Part shown: piece by piece, positions 29,418 through 38,627 of the stretch | Numbering within the stretch: position 1 is the first letter of the stretch | Layout: every line of letters starts with the position of its first letter | NCBI RefSeq assembly: GCF_023006505.1 | Contig: NZ_JALBGV010000004.1 | Span: forward strand, 1 to 64,000 | DNA from: Neorhizobium sp. SHOUNA12A | GTDB taxonomy: Bacteria; Pseudomonadota; Alphaproteobacteria; Rhizobiales; Rhizobiaceae | DNA: 64,000 nt | Reading direction: 5' to 3' | Made by a program: the position numbers and the translations under genes | The notes under the pieces: generated by a model | Databases searched by the model: none | What the model saw: the letters and a program-made list of their open reading frames with translations, nothing else | What the model was told of the DNA's origin: nothing

Positions 29418-29516
29418 GGTGATTCTCCCCGTCCCGGTTTGATCACCGCCTTAAATCACTTCTCTGCGACAAGAACGTGACATCCATTGTCATAATAGGT
29501 TCCAGGAATGGTCGCG

Positions 29517-31298
29517 TCAACGCGCCTGTTGGCGCTCGGTGGAGAGAACTCCCAAAATTCGAACCTCCTCCAGTAGCGTCAGCGGATCGACCGGCTTTGC
29601 GAAGACACGGCTGGCGCCGTTCAGAAGCGCCTCGCGATGCGTCGCTTCGCGGCTCTCGCCCGTCAGCACGATCACCGGAACCAGAGACCGGACGCCGTTC
29701 TGCTCCTCGCCACGCAGTGCCGCCAGGAGGCTGAAAACATCCCCTCCAGGCATGTACATGTCGGAAATGATGAGATCGAGCGGCGTGTCCCGGTTGAGTA
29801 CCGCCTCGATCAGGGTGGGGAAATCACCGACGAGACGGACGCGATGTCCGGCCTTTGTCAGAACCGAGCGGATGATTAGCGCATTGACGGGATCGTCCTC
29901 GCCGAGCAGCACGTCGAGCCCTTCGCCATGCTTTTCGATGACGGGCGGCGGCGGCATGGCCTGGTTATCGTTGAGCGCGTCGCGTGTGCCGAAGCCACGC
30001 AGGCGGCCGCTCAAGACATCGATCAGGGATTTTTCCCGGAGCGGCCGGATGAGCCAGGCATCGAAGAAATCCTGAGGCTGGGAAGCGCGTTCCTCCGGGT
30101 TGACGAGCAGGATGCGATGAAGCGGCGCATGCGCCTTTTCATTGGCATAATCGGAGGCAAGCCGGTGATCGACGATCAGGTCAGTATAGGCCAGCGGCCC
30201 TGTCTCGGCGCGGTCGATCAGCATCTGCGCGTCGGCCGTGTTGGCGACGTGCCGGCAGCGACCGCCAAGCGTTTCGATCGTCGCGACCGTCGCCTTCGCG
30301 GCAGGCCCTTCCGGCGCCAGAAGCAGAACGCGGGACATCGCGAGCAACTGGTTGCGTTCGCCTGTGCCCGATTGCGCCGTTTCCGCGAAATGCAAGGGGA
30401 AGCGGATGGTGAACGTGCTGCCGGCCCCCTTCTGGCTGGCGACGGAAAGCGATCCGCCGAACTCCGCCAGGATGCGGGAGGCAATGCCTAGACCGAGGCC
30501 GGTGCCGCCGCTGCGGGCCTCCGCGGAGCCTGCCTGCTCGAACTCACCGAAAACTTGGTTCAGCTCCTCTGGCGCCATGCCGGGACCGGTATCGATGACG
30601 GCGATAGCGACATTGCCGTCATCGACCGCAGCCTGCACCAGTACGCCGCCATGGGCGGTGAATTTCACGGCATTGCCGATGACGTTGAAAAGCACTTGCC
30701 GGATACGTCCCGGATCGAAATCGAGGAGGTCGGGCAGATCAGCGGCCACCGTCGCGGCGATCTCGATGCGTTTCTCGTGGGCGCGCGGCGCCAGCATCTC
30801 GACGACGTTTTCGATGAGGTGGCGAAGATTTTCCGCCCGGTTGTTGAGCCGGAAACGGCCGGCTTCCAGCGTCGAATAGTCGAGGAGATCCTCGACGAGC
30901 TGCGCCAAGGCATAACCGGACTGGCGAATGCCGCTCAGATAGTTCTGCTGTTCCGCCGTCAGCTTGGTCTGGCCGAGAAGATGGGTCATGCCGAGAATGC
31001 CGTTGAGCGGCGTGCGGATTTCATGGACGACGGTGGCGATCTGCCGGGATTTCGCAGCGCTGGCCGCCTCAGCATTCTTCAAGGCGTGCTGGAGCCGGGG
31101 AACCGTGCGCTGGCGGCGCCACTCGGAGATCCGGGAAAAGAGCGAGGCAAATACGCTGCGTGATGCAGGCTTTCCCTCACCCCGCTGCACGCCAAATGCG
31201 GGCACGACCTTTTCGACCACGGGTTCGGCCATGTCGGCCGCCGGGGAAGACCCGAACGCCTTGGAGATACGTTCATGTATGTCGGCGATATCTCGCAT
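29517..31298 (-). CDS. Soluble hybrid histidine kinase with C-terminal receiver
   Basis: A 593-residue hybrid sensor kinase without membrane segments. Residues 1-75 have no recognised sensor domain; the HisKA phospho-acceptor is His92 in VVHEIRTPLNG; the HATPase domain follows (GNAVKF, DTGPGMAPEEL, GTGLGLGIA). A degenerate, receiver-like stretch covers about 320-440 and a true receiver about 465-590, with Asp513 (SDMYMPGG) and Lys568. The output partner is not encoded beside it. The ATG at 31298 is partly inside an 11-bp inverted repeat and no ribosome site is seen. Follows lspA by 54 nt. Confidence 0.9.
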   Translation of the reverse strand: MRDIADIHERISKAFGSSPAADMAEPVVEKVVPAFGVQRGEGKPASRSVFASLFSRISEWRRQRTVPRLQHALKNAEAASAAKSRQIATVVHEIRTPLNGILGMTHLLGQTKLTAEQQNYLSGIRQSGYALAQLVEDLLDYSTLEAGRFRLNNRAENLRHLIENVVEMLAPRAHEKRIEIAATVAADLPDLLDFDPGRIRQVLFNVIGNAVKFTAHGGVLVQAAVDDGNVAIAVIDTGPGMAPEELNQVFGEFEQAGSAEARSGGTGLGLGIASRILAEFGGSLSVASQKGAGSTFTIRFPLHFAETAQSGTGERNQLLAMSRVLLLAPEGPAAKATVATIETLGGRCRHVANTADAQMLIDRAETGPLAYTDLIVDHRLASDYANEKAHAPLHRILLVNPEERASQPQDFFDAWLIRPLREKSLIDVLSGRLRGFGTRDALNDNQAMPPPPVIEKHGEGLDVLLGEDDPVNALIIRSVLTKAGHRVRLVGDFPTLIEAVLNRDTPLDLIISDMYMPGGDVFSLLAALRGEEQNGVRSLVPVIVLTGESREATHREALLNGASRVFAKPVDPLTLLEEVRILGVLSTERQQAR

Positions 31299-31329
31299 TG
31301 GGAAAGACTAACGAGGTTTCTTTCCCAAT
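31297..31329 (-). promoter_or_regulatory. 11-bp inverted repeat reaching into the kinase start codon
   Basis: ATTGGGAAAGA (31297-31307) and TCTTTCCCAAT (31319-31329) are perfectly complementary over an 11-nt loop. In the transcript the 3-prime arm ends with the AU of the kinase AUG. A 12-bp palindrome (31345-31356) overlaps the lspA stop just upstream. It may be an RNA switch at the initiation site or a DNA operator. Confidence 0.55.
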
Positions 31330-31352
31330 CCTTAGAGCAATCAGGTAAAATT

Positions 31353-31844
31353 TTACTGATCGACCTTTTTCGGCCCGGCCAGCTCGTCGAGGATCACCAG
31401 GCCTGCCCCGATGGTGATGAAACTGTCCGCCAGGTTGAAGACCGCGAAGGACCAAGTCTCGGTGTGGAACAGGATGTAGTCGATCACGTGACCATAGGCG
31501 AAACCATCGATCAGGTTGCCGATCGCGCCAGCGATGATCAGCGTGAACCCGGCATGGGCGAAAGGCCGCTCCTTCGGGGTGCGGCGCCAGAGCCAGAGCA
31601 CGAAGGCGACGATCAGCACCCGCATGCCGACGATGAATTCCCGCTCCATGCCGGACAGAAGGGAAAAGGCGACGCCGAGATTATAGGTACGGTAGAGCGC
31701 CAAAAGCGGCACCAGCGGCACTGCTTCCTGCATCGGAAGATAATTCTCGACGGCGATCTTCACCACCTGATCGAGAATGACGGCGAGGACGATGACGATC
31801 AGAGCCACCGGAGGCCGCGAAAGAAGGGCTGCGCGTGCGGTCAT
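31353..31844 (-). CDS. lspA: Lipoprotein signal peptidase LspA
   Basis: Cleaves signal peptides from diacylated prolipoproteins at the inner membrane; its product is the substrate of Lnt, also encoded in this window. The 163-residue protein has four membrane helices and the catalytic aspartates Asp113 (GNLIDG) and Asp140 (FNLADSF). The ATG at 31844 overlaps the upstream trmH stop as ATGA. The reading frame is open further upstream, but that extension overlaps trmH and reads as a shadow. Confidence 0.96.
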   Translation of the reverse strand: MTARAALLSRPPVALIVIVLAVILDQVVKIAVENYLPMQEAVPLVPLLALYRTYNLGVAFSLLSGMEREFIVGMRVLIVAFVLWLWRRTPKERPFAHAGFTLIIAGAIGNLIDGFAYGHVIDYILFHTETWSFAVFNLADSFITIGAGLVILDELAGPKKVDQ

Positions 31845-32701
31845 TTCTTGTCGTCCAGGGTCAGCAGATGGCGGCGGGCCTCGAAGAGCATCACGGCGGA
31901 CGCGACGGCGAGGTTGAGCGAGTCCGCCCTGCCCTGCTGAGGAATGCGAACGGTGCGATCGGCGGCCCTGGCAAGATTGTCCGGCAGGCCGGACTGCTCG
32001 TTGCCCATTAGCAGTACGACCGGCTTTTTCGAATAATCCACGGTGCGATAGTCGACGGCGCCAGCGAGGTGGGTCGCCACGACCTGGGTGCCGGAGCGCT
32101 TCTGCCAGATCAGGAATTCTTCCGGCGAACATTTGACGACCGGCACCGCGAAGACCGAACCCATGGTGGCCCGCACTGTTTCCAGCGAAAACGGGTCTGT
32201 GCATTCGCCGACCAGGATCACTCCGGTGGCGCCTGCGGCATCGGCGGTGCGGATGATGGTGCCGAGATTGCCGGGGTCGCGCACACGGTCGAGCGCGACC
32301 AGCGTCTCGTCCCTGCCCGGCCTCAGGTCCTCAAGTTTCTTCCAGCGCTGCTCGAAAATGCCGACGACCATCTGCGGATTGTCGCGGCGGGTGACCGACG
32401 AGAGCACTTTCTCACTGACCTCCAGCACCAGGCCGCCATGGGCGACGGTCTTTGCCGCAACCTGCTCGACAAGCGTCTTGCCCTTGGCCGCCTTGGCATA
32501 GACCAGCGTGCGGATTTCCCAGCCGAGCTCCAATGCGTCGATGACGAGCTTCAGGCCCTCGGCCATGAAGGTGCCGCTCTCTTCGCGGTCTCTCTTGTTG
32601 GTGAGCGCCTTGATGTCCTTGATGATCGGATTGGAAAGCGAAGTGACTTCCTTCACCTGACCGACCCGTCGTGGTCCGGATTTCTGAAAATCGTCGGTCA
32701 T
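31841..32701 (-). CDS. TrmH/SpoU-family RNA 2-prime-O-methyltransferase
   Basis: A 286-residue SPOUT methyltransferase, probably acting on 23S rRNA or tRNA ribose. An N-terminal L30e-like substrate-binding part (residues about 15-110) precedes the trefoil-knot domain with its three motifs: [29 protein letters not shown] and [22 protein letters not shown] (key residues N, R, E, S-L-N). It overlaps both the downstream lspA and the upstream rlmI-like gene by 4 nt, so the three are translationally coupled. The precise target base is not deducible. Confidence 0.9.
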   Translation of the reverse strand: MTDDFQKSGPRRVGQVKEVTSLSNPIIKDIKALTNKRDREESGTFMAEGLKLVIDALELGWEIRTLVYAKAAKGKTLVEQVAAKTVAHGGLVLEVSEKVLSSVTRRDNPQMVVGIFEQRWKKLEDLRPGRDETLVALDRVRDPGNLGTIIRTADAAGATGVILVGECTDPFSLETVRATMGSVFAVPVVKCSPEEFLIWQKRSGTQVVATHLAGAVDYRTVDYSKKPVVLLMGNEQSGLPDNLARAADRTVRIPQQGRADSLNLAVASAVMLFEARRHLLTLDDKK

Positions 32702-33807
32702 GCCGGCACCCAGCGACTGAAAAGAGATGTGGAAAGCGCGCGGCCCGGCGTCTTGCCGTCCAGCCCCGCCTCACGGATGACGAGCTCGCCCGATTCCACG
32801 ACGCCGCCGGCGCCGCGCATTGTCTCGCGCATCAGTTCGTGGATGGAGTAGAAGCTGGCGCGGATGGAATAAGCGGTCAGCACCAGGCCGATTGCCTTCG
32901 GTGACAGCAGTTCGCGGCAGATGTCGAGCATCAGCGGCAGATGATCGAAAAGCTGCCAGACTTCACCATTCGGGCCCCGGCCGAATTTCGGCGGATCGGT
33001 GAGGATGATATCGTAGCGGTTGCCGCGACGCTCCTCGCGCAGGATGAACTTCATGGCGTCCTCGCAGATCCAGCGGATCGGCGCCTTGTCGAGGCGGGCG
33101 AGCGACTGGTTCTCGCGCGCCCAGCCGATCGCCTTCTTGGAGGCATCCACATGGGTAACTTCGGCGCCGGCAGCTGCCGCGACCAGCGAGGCGACGCCCG
33201 TATAACCGAACAGGTTCAGTACCTTCACCGGGCGTTTTGCCTCCTCGATGCGGTTCTTCATCCACTCCCAGTGGACGATCTGCTCCGGGAAGACGCCGAC
33301 ATGGCGGAAGGACGTGAAGCGACCGAGGAAATCGGTGCCGAGCAGCGACAACGGCCAGGTTTCGCCAAGGGCTTCCTTGGTGAAGCGCCAGCGACCCATG
33401 CCGTCCTCATCCGTATCGCCGGTGAAGAGTGCATCCGCCTTTTCCCAGACGTGGGCGGGAAGTGACGGCTGCCAGAGCGCCTGGGCTTCCGGCCGGACGA
33501 TGCGGTAAGGGCCGTATTGCTCGAGTTTCAGCCCATTGCCGCTGTCGACCAGGTGAAAATCACCGGCGCCGGACGATTCGAGAATGATCGGCACGCGCTC
33601 GGGCGGCCGCTCGCCGCTGCGCGGCAAAAGCGGGCGGGTTTCCGCCGGTGCTGCGGCCGGCGCGGGTTTCGCGGCCCTTTCCTGCGGCCGCGGGACCTGC
33701 TTGACTGCCGCTGGTTTTGCGGCGGCGTACCCGCGGGAGGACCTGTTGCCGGCCTCGCTCCGGGCTTTTTCACCCGGCCGCCTTTCCTTGTTCTTCAATA
33801 CGTTCAT
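32698..33807 (-). CDS. Class I SAM-dependent rRNA methyltransferase, RlmI-like
   Basis: A 369-residue methyltransferase related to RlmI/YccW, which makes 5-methylcytosine in 23S rRNA. The first 90 residues are basic, Pro/Ala-rich and probably disordered. The catalytic domain has NLFGYTGVASLVAAAAGA as SAM motif I, HVDASKKAIGWARENQ and the LTDPPKFGRGPNGEVW motif IV. The usual PUA domain of RlmI seems reduced or absent. The ATG at 33807 is chosen over one at 33855. The stop overlaps the trmH start (ATGA). Confidence 0.85.
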   Translation of the reverse strand: MNVLKNKERRPGEKARSEAGNRSSRGYAAAKPAAVKQVPRPQERAAKPAPAAAPAETRPLLPRSGERPPERVPIILESSGAGDFHLVDSGNGLKLEQYGPYRIVRPEAQALWQPSLPAHVWEKADALFTGDTDEDGMGRWRFTKEALGETWPLSLLGTDFLGRFTSFRHVGVFPEQIVHWEWMKNRIEEAKRPVKVLNLFGYTGVASLVAAAAGAEVTHVDASKKAIGWARENQSLARLDKAPIRWICEDAMKFILREERRGNRYDIILTDPPKFGRGPNGEVWQLFDHLPLMLDICRELLSPKAIGLVLTAYSIRASFYSIHELMRETMRGAGGVVESGELVIREAGLDGKTPGRALSTSLFSRWVPA

Positions 33808-33982
33808 CCGCTTGGATTTTTGAGACTTGGGCAGCAGATAGCATTTGCCGGCCATTCTTCAAAGCCGGGGAGCCTATGGCGGCGTGTTTTATTGAGGCCC
33901 CGGCGTGTCCGCCTTTTGTCCCCCTTGGCAAAGATCATCGCCCTTGCAATAAGTCTAGCAACGGTGGACGGAGGATCATCAC

Positions 33983-34438
33983 ATGGATATGGGCGGCGAA
34001 GAACGTATTGCAGCACCTCGCGAAGTGGTCTGGGCGGCGTTGAACGATCCGGAAATCCTCCGCCAGTGCATCCCCGGTTGCCAGACGCTCGAACAGAAGT
34101 CTCCGACCGAGCTTTCCGCGACCGTCAAGCTGAAGGTCGGTCCGGTTTCGGCGAACTTCTCCGGCGAAGTGACACTCTCTGACATCAACCCGCCAGAAAG
34201 CTACACGATCTCAGGCGAAGGCAAGGGCGGCATCGCAGGTTTCGCCAAGGGTTCCGCCACTGTCACGCTGGTCGATGACGGCAGCGACACGCTGCTTCGT
34301 TACTCCACCAAAGCTCAGGTGGGTGGCAAGATCGCGCAGCTCGGCTCGCGACTGATCGATTCGACATCGCAGAAGCTCGCCGGCCAGTTTTTCGCGGATT
34401 TCAACAAGGCCGTGGTAGCCAAGGCCGCGCAAGCCTAA
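33983..34438 (+). CDS. CoxG-like SRPBCC-domain protein
   Basis: A 151-residue protein of the carbon monoxide dehydrogenase subunit G family (SRPBCC fold, hydrophobic ligand cavity). The start MGGEERIAAPREVVWAALND and the middle GEGKGGIAGFAKGSATV are typical. No CO dehydrogenase genes are near, so a role in CO oxidation is not supported; many such proteins stand alone. GGAGG is 8 nt before the ATG. Monocistronic, convergent with lapA. Confidence 0.88.
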   Translation: MDMGGEERIAAPREVVWAALNDPEILRQCIPGCQTLEQKSPTELSATVKLKVGPVSANFSGEVTLSDINPPESYTISGEGKGGIAGFAKGSATVTLVDDGSDTLLRYSTKAQVGGKIAQLGSRLIDSTSQKLAGQFFADFNKAVVAKAAQA

Positions 34439-34454
34439 TTTACTTTGCCTGAAT

Positions 34455-34790
34455 TCATTTCGAAGGAAGTTGCGCCGAGGCCGGCCGTCCAGCGACGGCA
34501 GCCTTGTGCTCGTTCTGCCATCGGACCGCTTCGCGTGCTTCGACGCGAGCCTGTTTGCGATGTTTGCCCTGGCTCCACCAGGTCACGAACGAGCCGATGA
34601 ACATGCCGATCAGCAAGGCCAGGAACAGAAACAGGAAAAAGGGTGCGCTGACCGCCAACATGCCGTCTTCAGGCCGGAAGGGGTTGAGCGCCAGGGTGAC
34701 CATCTGGCGATTCGCGACTGCGAGCACGATCAGCACGATGCCGAGCGGCACGAAGACCACGAGCGAGACGATCCTTTTGAACTTGTCCAT
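34455..34790 (-). CDS. LapA-domain (DUF1049) inner-membrane protein
   Basis: A 111-residue protein with two membrane helices (about 8-27 and 45-70) and a basic cytosolic tail. Family members (LapA in E. coli) join LapB to regulate LpxC stability and lipopolysaccharide synthesis. GGAG lies 6 nt before the ATG at 34790. It is last in a sppA-ihfB-lapA series, about 100 nt after ihfB. Relevance to lipopolysaccharide is consistent with the lptCAB genes starting at 36.4 kb, although the latter are transcribed the other way. Confidence 0.85.
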   Translation of the reverse strand: MDKFKRIVSLVVFVPLGIVLIVLAVANRQMVTLALNPFRPEDGMLAVSAPFFLFLFLALLIGMFIGSFVTWWSQGKHRKQARVEAREAVRWQNEHKAAVAGRPASAQLPSK

Positions 34791-34892
34791 CTGAATCTCC
34801 GGCAGCAGACTGTCTGCTGTTTTACCAGCATCTGTTGCAGAATAGGCGCGCTTTGTGGGGTTTCAAGGGCGGCGAAAGCCGCGCCCGAAGGA

Positions 34893-35192
34893 TCAATCCT
34901 CTTCGTCGTCGAGACCCGGATTCAGGCGCTCGCGCAATTCCTTGCCTGTCTTGAAGAACGGAACCCATTTCTCCTCGACAAACACGCTCTCGCCGGTGCG
35001 CGGGTTGCGACCGGACCGTGAGGGACGATTCTTCACCGAAAACGCGCCGAAGCCTCGCAGTTCGACACGATTTCCGCCTGCCAGGGCATCTGTGATCTCG
35101 TCGAGCACGGCATTGACGATGTTCTCGACGTCGCGGTGGTAGAGATGCGGATTGCGAGCCGCAACGATCTGCACCAGTTCTGACTTGATCAC
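34893..35192 (-). CDS. ihfB: Integration host factor subunit beta
   Basis: A 99-residue DNA-bending protein that pairs with IhfA (not in the window). The HU/IHF fold is clear: helices to about residue 45, then [27 protein letters not shown] with the intercalating Pro of the beta arm in RNPRTG. The tail is acidic. The start is a GTG at 35192 behind AGGGGG. IHF assists sigma-54 promoters, so linkage to rpoN 3.4 kb away is of interest. It lies 26 nt after sppA. Confidence 0.95.
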   Translation of the reverse strand: MIKSELVQIVAARNPHLYHRDVENIVNAVLDEITDALAGGNRVELRGFGAFSVKNRPSRSGRNPRTGESVFVEEKWVPFFKTGKELRERLNPGLDDEED

Positions 35193-35218
35193 GGTTGCCC
35201 CCTGAAAAGTTTAGATTT

Positions 35219-36175
35219 TTAACCGCGCCCAACCTGCCAAACGGAGACAAGACCGTCAAGAAACAACTTGTCGGCGCCGAAGATGCGAAGGACGTCGGGA
35301 GTGATTGCCTGGCCGAGACCGGAGAGGTTCAACACCTCGCTGATGGCGCTCGCGAGCCAGAAGGACGAGGAAGATTTACGCTCCTTCCAGTCCACGATCG
35401 GCAGGTCCTTCGAGATGCCCCGTGATTCCAGATAGTCGCGGATGTCCTCCTCGCCGCCAAGCTTGTCGACCAGCTTGACGTTGAGTGCCTGGCGACCGGT
35501 GAAGATGGTGCCATCCGCGAGCTTCAGCACCTCGTCGCGCGGCATCTTGCGGCGATCGGCAACGAGATCGACGAACCAGGCATAGCTGTCCATCACCATG
35601 CTGCGGATCATCGTCTTGGCTTCCTCGCTCGCGGGATGGAAGGGCGACGGCTCGGCCTTCAGCGGCGCCGACTTGATCTCTTCCAGCGAGACGCCGACCT
35701 TCTTCATCACCTCGTCGACCTGCGGGTATTGGAAGATCACGCCGATCGAGCCGGTGATCGAGCTTTCGCCCGCGACGATCTGGTCGCCGGCGGTGGCAAT
35801 CATATAGCCGGCAGATGCGGCCAGCGTGCGGATATCGGAAACGACCGGCTTCTTTTCGGAAACCTTGCGGATCGCCTTGAAGATGCGTTCGCCGCCATAG
35901 GTTGTCCCGCCCGGCGAGGAAATCGAGACGATCAACGCCTTGGCCTGGCTGCTTTCGGCAATCTTGGCGAGGCGCTCCAGCAATTCCTTGTCATCGGTGA
36001 TCAAACCGGAGATTTCGATGCGGGCGACATGAGGCAAGGCAGATCCGCCACTCTCGCCGGCAACGGCACGATAGAGCGCAAAACCGATGCCGACCAGGAA
36101 AACAAGGGCAACGACCCGCCAGAAACTCAGCTTGCGGCGCAGGGAGCGCCGGTCCGCGATTGCCATTTGATCCAT
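35219..36175 (-). CDS. sppA: Signal peptide peptidase SppA
   Basis: A membrane-anchored serine protease that degrades released signal peptides. The 318-residue protein has one N-terminal membrane helix (about 18-36) and a single protease domain, like the Bacillus form rather than the duplicated E. coli form. Nucleophile Ser121 lies in LAASAGYMIA, and the general-base Lys173 in APLKAEPSPF; their 52-residue spacing equals that of B. subtilis SppA. SSPGGTTYGG forms the oxyanion region. AAGGG is 7 nt before the ATG. Confidence 0.94.
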   Translation of the reverse strand: MDQMAIADRRSLRRKLSFWRVVALVFLVGIGFALYRAVAGESGGSALPHVARIEISGLITDDKELLERLAKIAESSQAKALIVSISSPGGTTYGGERIFKAIRKVSEKKPVVSDIRTLAASAGYMIATAGDQIVAGESSITGSIGVIFQYPQVDEVMKKVGVSLEEIKSAPLKAEPSPFHPASEEAKTMIRSMVMDSYAWFVDLVADRRKMPRDEVLKLADGTIFTGRQALNVKLVDKLGGEEDIRDYLESRGISKDLPIVDWKERKSSSSFWLASAISEVLNLSGLGQAITPDVLRIFGADKLFLDGLVSVWQVGRG

Positions 36176-36381
36176 AAAATCACCCTTCGAGACGAACCGT
36201 CGTTGCTAAATAGGCTCTCTAGCGCGTTTTGCAGCGGCTCACATCACGTTTTTATGTTGCCCATTATTGTTTGTTGATTGAATAAAAACCATATTGGCGG
36301 ACAAAGCAAAGCTCCTACCGGTTCCATCGGCATTGCCGAGATGGGGCGTGGAAACGAGCTAGAAGGAACAACCCGGCACTC

Positions 36382-37050
36382 ATGCTGCAGCATATTCGAA
36401 AAACGGCAGGCTTTACTGCGGCGCTGGAGCCGCGCGCGGATGCCTACCAGGCGGCGCTGGCGCATTCCTCGCTCGTGCGTAAGCTCAAGATACTGCTGCC
36501 GATCCTGGCCGGCGTGATTTCTGCCGCCTTCATCGCTATCTCAATCGTCCGCGCCTACCTGCCGGAAAACCTTTCGATTGAAAACGCGCGGATCGAAAAC
36601 GGCAAGATCGTCATGGAACGACCGGCGATTTCTGGCCGCAACAAGGACGGCATCAGCTACTCGATGACCGCCAGCCGTGCGCTGCAGGATATCAAGAATT
36701 CGAACATGATCACGCTCGAGGACGTCAAGGCCGCCGTACCGGTCAACGACGACGTTATCGCGCGGGTCATCGCGACCGGCGCCGACTTCGACCGCGGCAC
36801 GGACATGCTCGATCTGAACTCTCCGTTCGATGTCAATCTGAGCAACGGGATCACCGCCCGATTCAAGTCCGCCCATCTCGATATCAATGCTGGTGTGATG
36901 AATTCACCCGAGCACGTCGATATCGCCATGAAAGAAGGCTCTATCGTTGCAGAGTCTTTAAAGATAACGGATAAGGGACATACCATCACCTTCAAAGGCC
37001 AGGTTCGCGTCCATCTCGATCCAGCCACCATCCGCAACCAAGGCAAGTAG
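36382..37050 (+). CDS. lptC: Lipopolysaccharide export protein LptC
   Basis: The bitopic inner-membrane partner of the LptBFG transporter that passes lipopolysaccharide to LptA. The 222-residue protein has a cytosolic arm, one membrane helix (about 35-57) and a periplasmic beta-jellyroll. It is 12 nt before lptA, giving the order lptC-lptA-lptB. The AAGGA at 36363-36367 is 14 nt from the ATG, rather far, and no closer site is seen. Confidence 0.93.
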   Translation: MLQHIRKTAGFTAALEPRADAYQAALAHSSLVRKLKILLPILAGVISAAFIAISIVRAYLPENLSIENARIENGKIVMERPAISGRNKDGISYSMTASRALQDIKNSNMITLEDVKAAVPVNDDVIARVIATGADFDRGTDMLDLNSPFDVNLSNGITARFKSAHLDINAGVMNSPEHVDIAMKEGSIVAESLKITDKGHTITFKGQVRVHLDPATIRNQGK

Positions 37051-37062
37051 AGCCCGGCCGTC

Positions 37063-37617
37063 ATGATCAATCGCCGCCTTCTTAAACGCAATGCCGCAGT
37101 TCTGATCGCGGCAGGATTTATTTCCTGTCTAGCAGCGACCGCACATGCCCAGACGACCACCAGCCAGATGGAAGGCCTGAAGCTTTCCGGCGACCAACCG
37201 ATCCAGATCCAGAGTGACCAACTCGAGATCAAGGAGCAGGAAAAGAAGGCTTATTTTACCGGCAACGTCCAGGTCGTGCAGGGCACGACCACGATGAAGG
37301 CGGGCAAGATGACGGTTCTTTATACGGGTGAAGGTGGCTCGGTGACCTCGGGCAACGCCAATATCGACAAGATATTCCTCGACGAGACGGTATTCCTGAC
37401 CTCGGGCACCCAGCAGGCCACCGCCGAAAAGGGCGAGTTCGACATGAAATCCCAAACCTTCGTGCTTTCCGGCAAACAGGTCGTGCTGTCTGAAGGTCCC
37501 AACGTCTTCAAGGGCTGCAAACTCACCGTCCTGATGGAAACCGGCCAGGCCAAACTTGACGCCTGTGGCGGGCGTGTCGAGATCCTGCTCGATCCGAAAT
37601 CGCGACCGAAGCAATAA
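37063..37617 (+). CDS. lptA: Lipopolysaccharide transport periplasmic protein LptA
   Basis: Forms the periplasmic bridge for lipopolysaccharide between LptC and LptD. The 184-residue protein has a signal peptide (residues 1-29, ending AHAQ) and an OstA-type jellyroll with repeated beta units (IQIQSDQLEIKEQEKKAYF, then GNVQVVQG). It follows lptC by 12 nt and precedes lptB by 12 nt. Confidence 0.95.
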   Translation: MINRRLLKRNAAVLIAAGFISCLAATAHAQTTTSQMEGLKLSGDQPIQIQSDQLEIKEQEKKAYFTGNVQVVQGTTTMKAGKMTVLYTGEGGSVTSGNANIDKIFLDETVFLTSGTQQATAEKGEFDMKSQTFVLSGKQVVLSEGPNVFKGCKLTVLMETGQAKLDACGGRVEILLDPKSRPKQ

Positions 37618-37629
37618 TAGACATTTGAC

Positions 37630-38436
37630 GTGAAAATACCGTTCATCACCAGTCTGTCGGCAAGGAAGCCGTCCGCGCCCGAACCCTTCGTCGTACGCGA
37701 TAAAGCGCGCTACGAGGGCACGCTTGTCGCGCATGGGCTTTCGAAGACCTACGACACGCGCCGCGTCGTCAACGGCGTGTCGCTGGTCGTGCGCCGTGGC
37801 GAGGCCGTCGGACTGCTCGGGCCGAACGGCGCGGGCAAAACGACCTGCTTCTACATGATCACCGGCCTGGTGCCGGTGGACGAAGGCATGATTGCGATCA
37901 ACGGCAACGAAGTCACCCGCATGCCGATGTATCGCCGCGCCCGGTTGGGCGTAGGTTATCTGCCGCAGGAAGCATCGATCTTCCGCGGCCTGACCGTCGA
38001 AGAAAACATCCGGGCGGTGCTGGAAGTCCACGAGCCCGACAAGGACAAGCGGGAACGCAAGCTCGACGAACTGCTGGAAGAGTTCCATATCAGCCAGCTT
38101 CGGAAAACGGCGGCCGTTGCGCTTTCCGGCGGTGAGCGCCGGCGCCTTGAAATTGCCCGAGCGCTGGCGACCGACCCCGCTTTCATGCTGCTCGACGAAC
38201 CTTTCGCGGGCGTCGACCCTATTTCGGTTTCCGACATCCAGAACCTCGTGCGCCACTTGACGGCACGCGGGATTGGCGTTCTGATAACGGACCACAACGT
38301 CCGCGAGACTTTGGGCCTGATCGACCGGGCCTACATCATCCATGCGGGCGAAGTGCTGACCCACGGCCGGGCGGACGACATTGTCAACAACCCGGACGTC
38401 CGCCGCCTCTACCTCGGCGACAAGTTCAGCCTCTAG
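37630..38436 (+). CDS. lptB: Lipopolysaccharide export ATP-binding protein LptB
   Basis: The ATPase of the LptB2FG lipopolysaccharide extractor. The 268-residue protein has Walker A GPNGAGKTT, the signature LSGGERRR, Walker B MLLDEPFAGVDP and the switch His in ITDHNVRE. An N-terminal extension of about 30 residues precedes the family core. The start is GTG at 37630. It stands directly before rpoN, the widespread lptB-rpoN order of proteobacteria. Confidence 0.96.
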   Translation: MKIPFITSLSARKPSAPEPFVVRDKARYEGTLVAHGLSKTYDTRRVVNGVSLVVRRGEAVGLLGPNGAGKTTCFYMITGLVPVDEGMIAINGNEVTRMPMYRRARLGVGYLPQEASIFRGLTVEENIRAVLEVHEPDKDKRERKLDELLEEFHISQLRKTAAVALSGGERRRLEIARALATDPAFMLLDEPFAGVDPISVSDIQNLVRHLTARGIGVLITDHNVRETLGLIDRAYIIHAGEVLTHGRADDIVNNPDVRRLYLGDKFSL

Positions 38437-38492
38437 ACGCTGCTCCGGTCGCTGCAGCGCGCCAAAGAAATTTACTTTCCCGCACTGCAGCG

Positions 38493-38521
38493 CTTGACCA
38501 AATCTTTCAAAAAAGCAATTC
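38493..38521 (+). promoter_or_regulatory. Possible rpoN promoter
   Basis: CTTGAC (38493-38498), a full match to the rhizobial -35, is followed after 17 nt by CAATTC, a poor -10. It lies about 110 nt upstream of the rpoN start. Confidence 0.35.
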
Positions 38522-38627
38522 TTGTGCCAGATGCAAATTTGGCCTTGTGGGGGCTTGGCCGAAAACGAGCGTCCGCCATCCATGACCGGGTGGTTCAAGG
38601 GGATTGCACGGGAGTTTCGCGTCCGCC

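Noticed and set aside
31353..32204. A longer 283-codon LspA protein
   Set aside because: The N-terminal 120 residues overlap trmH in another frame and do not resemble LspA; the ATG at 31844 gives the normal family length.
37129..38598. A 489-codon open frame on the minus strand opposite lptA and lptB
   Set aside because: Antisense shadow of two well-supported genes; no domain is recognised.
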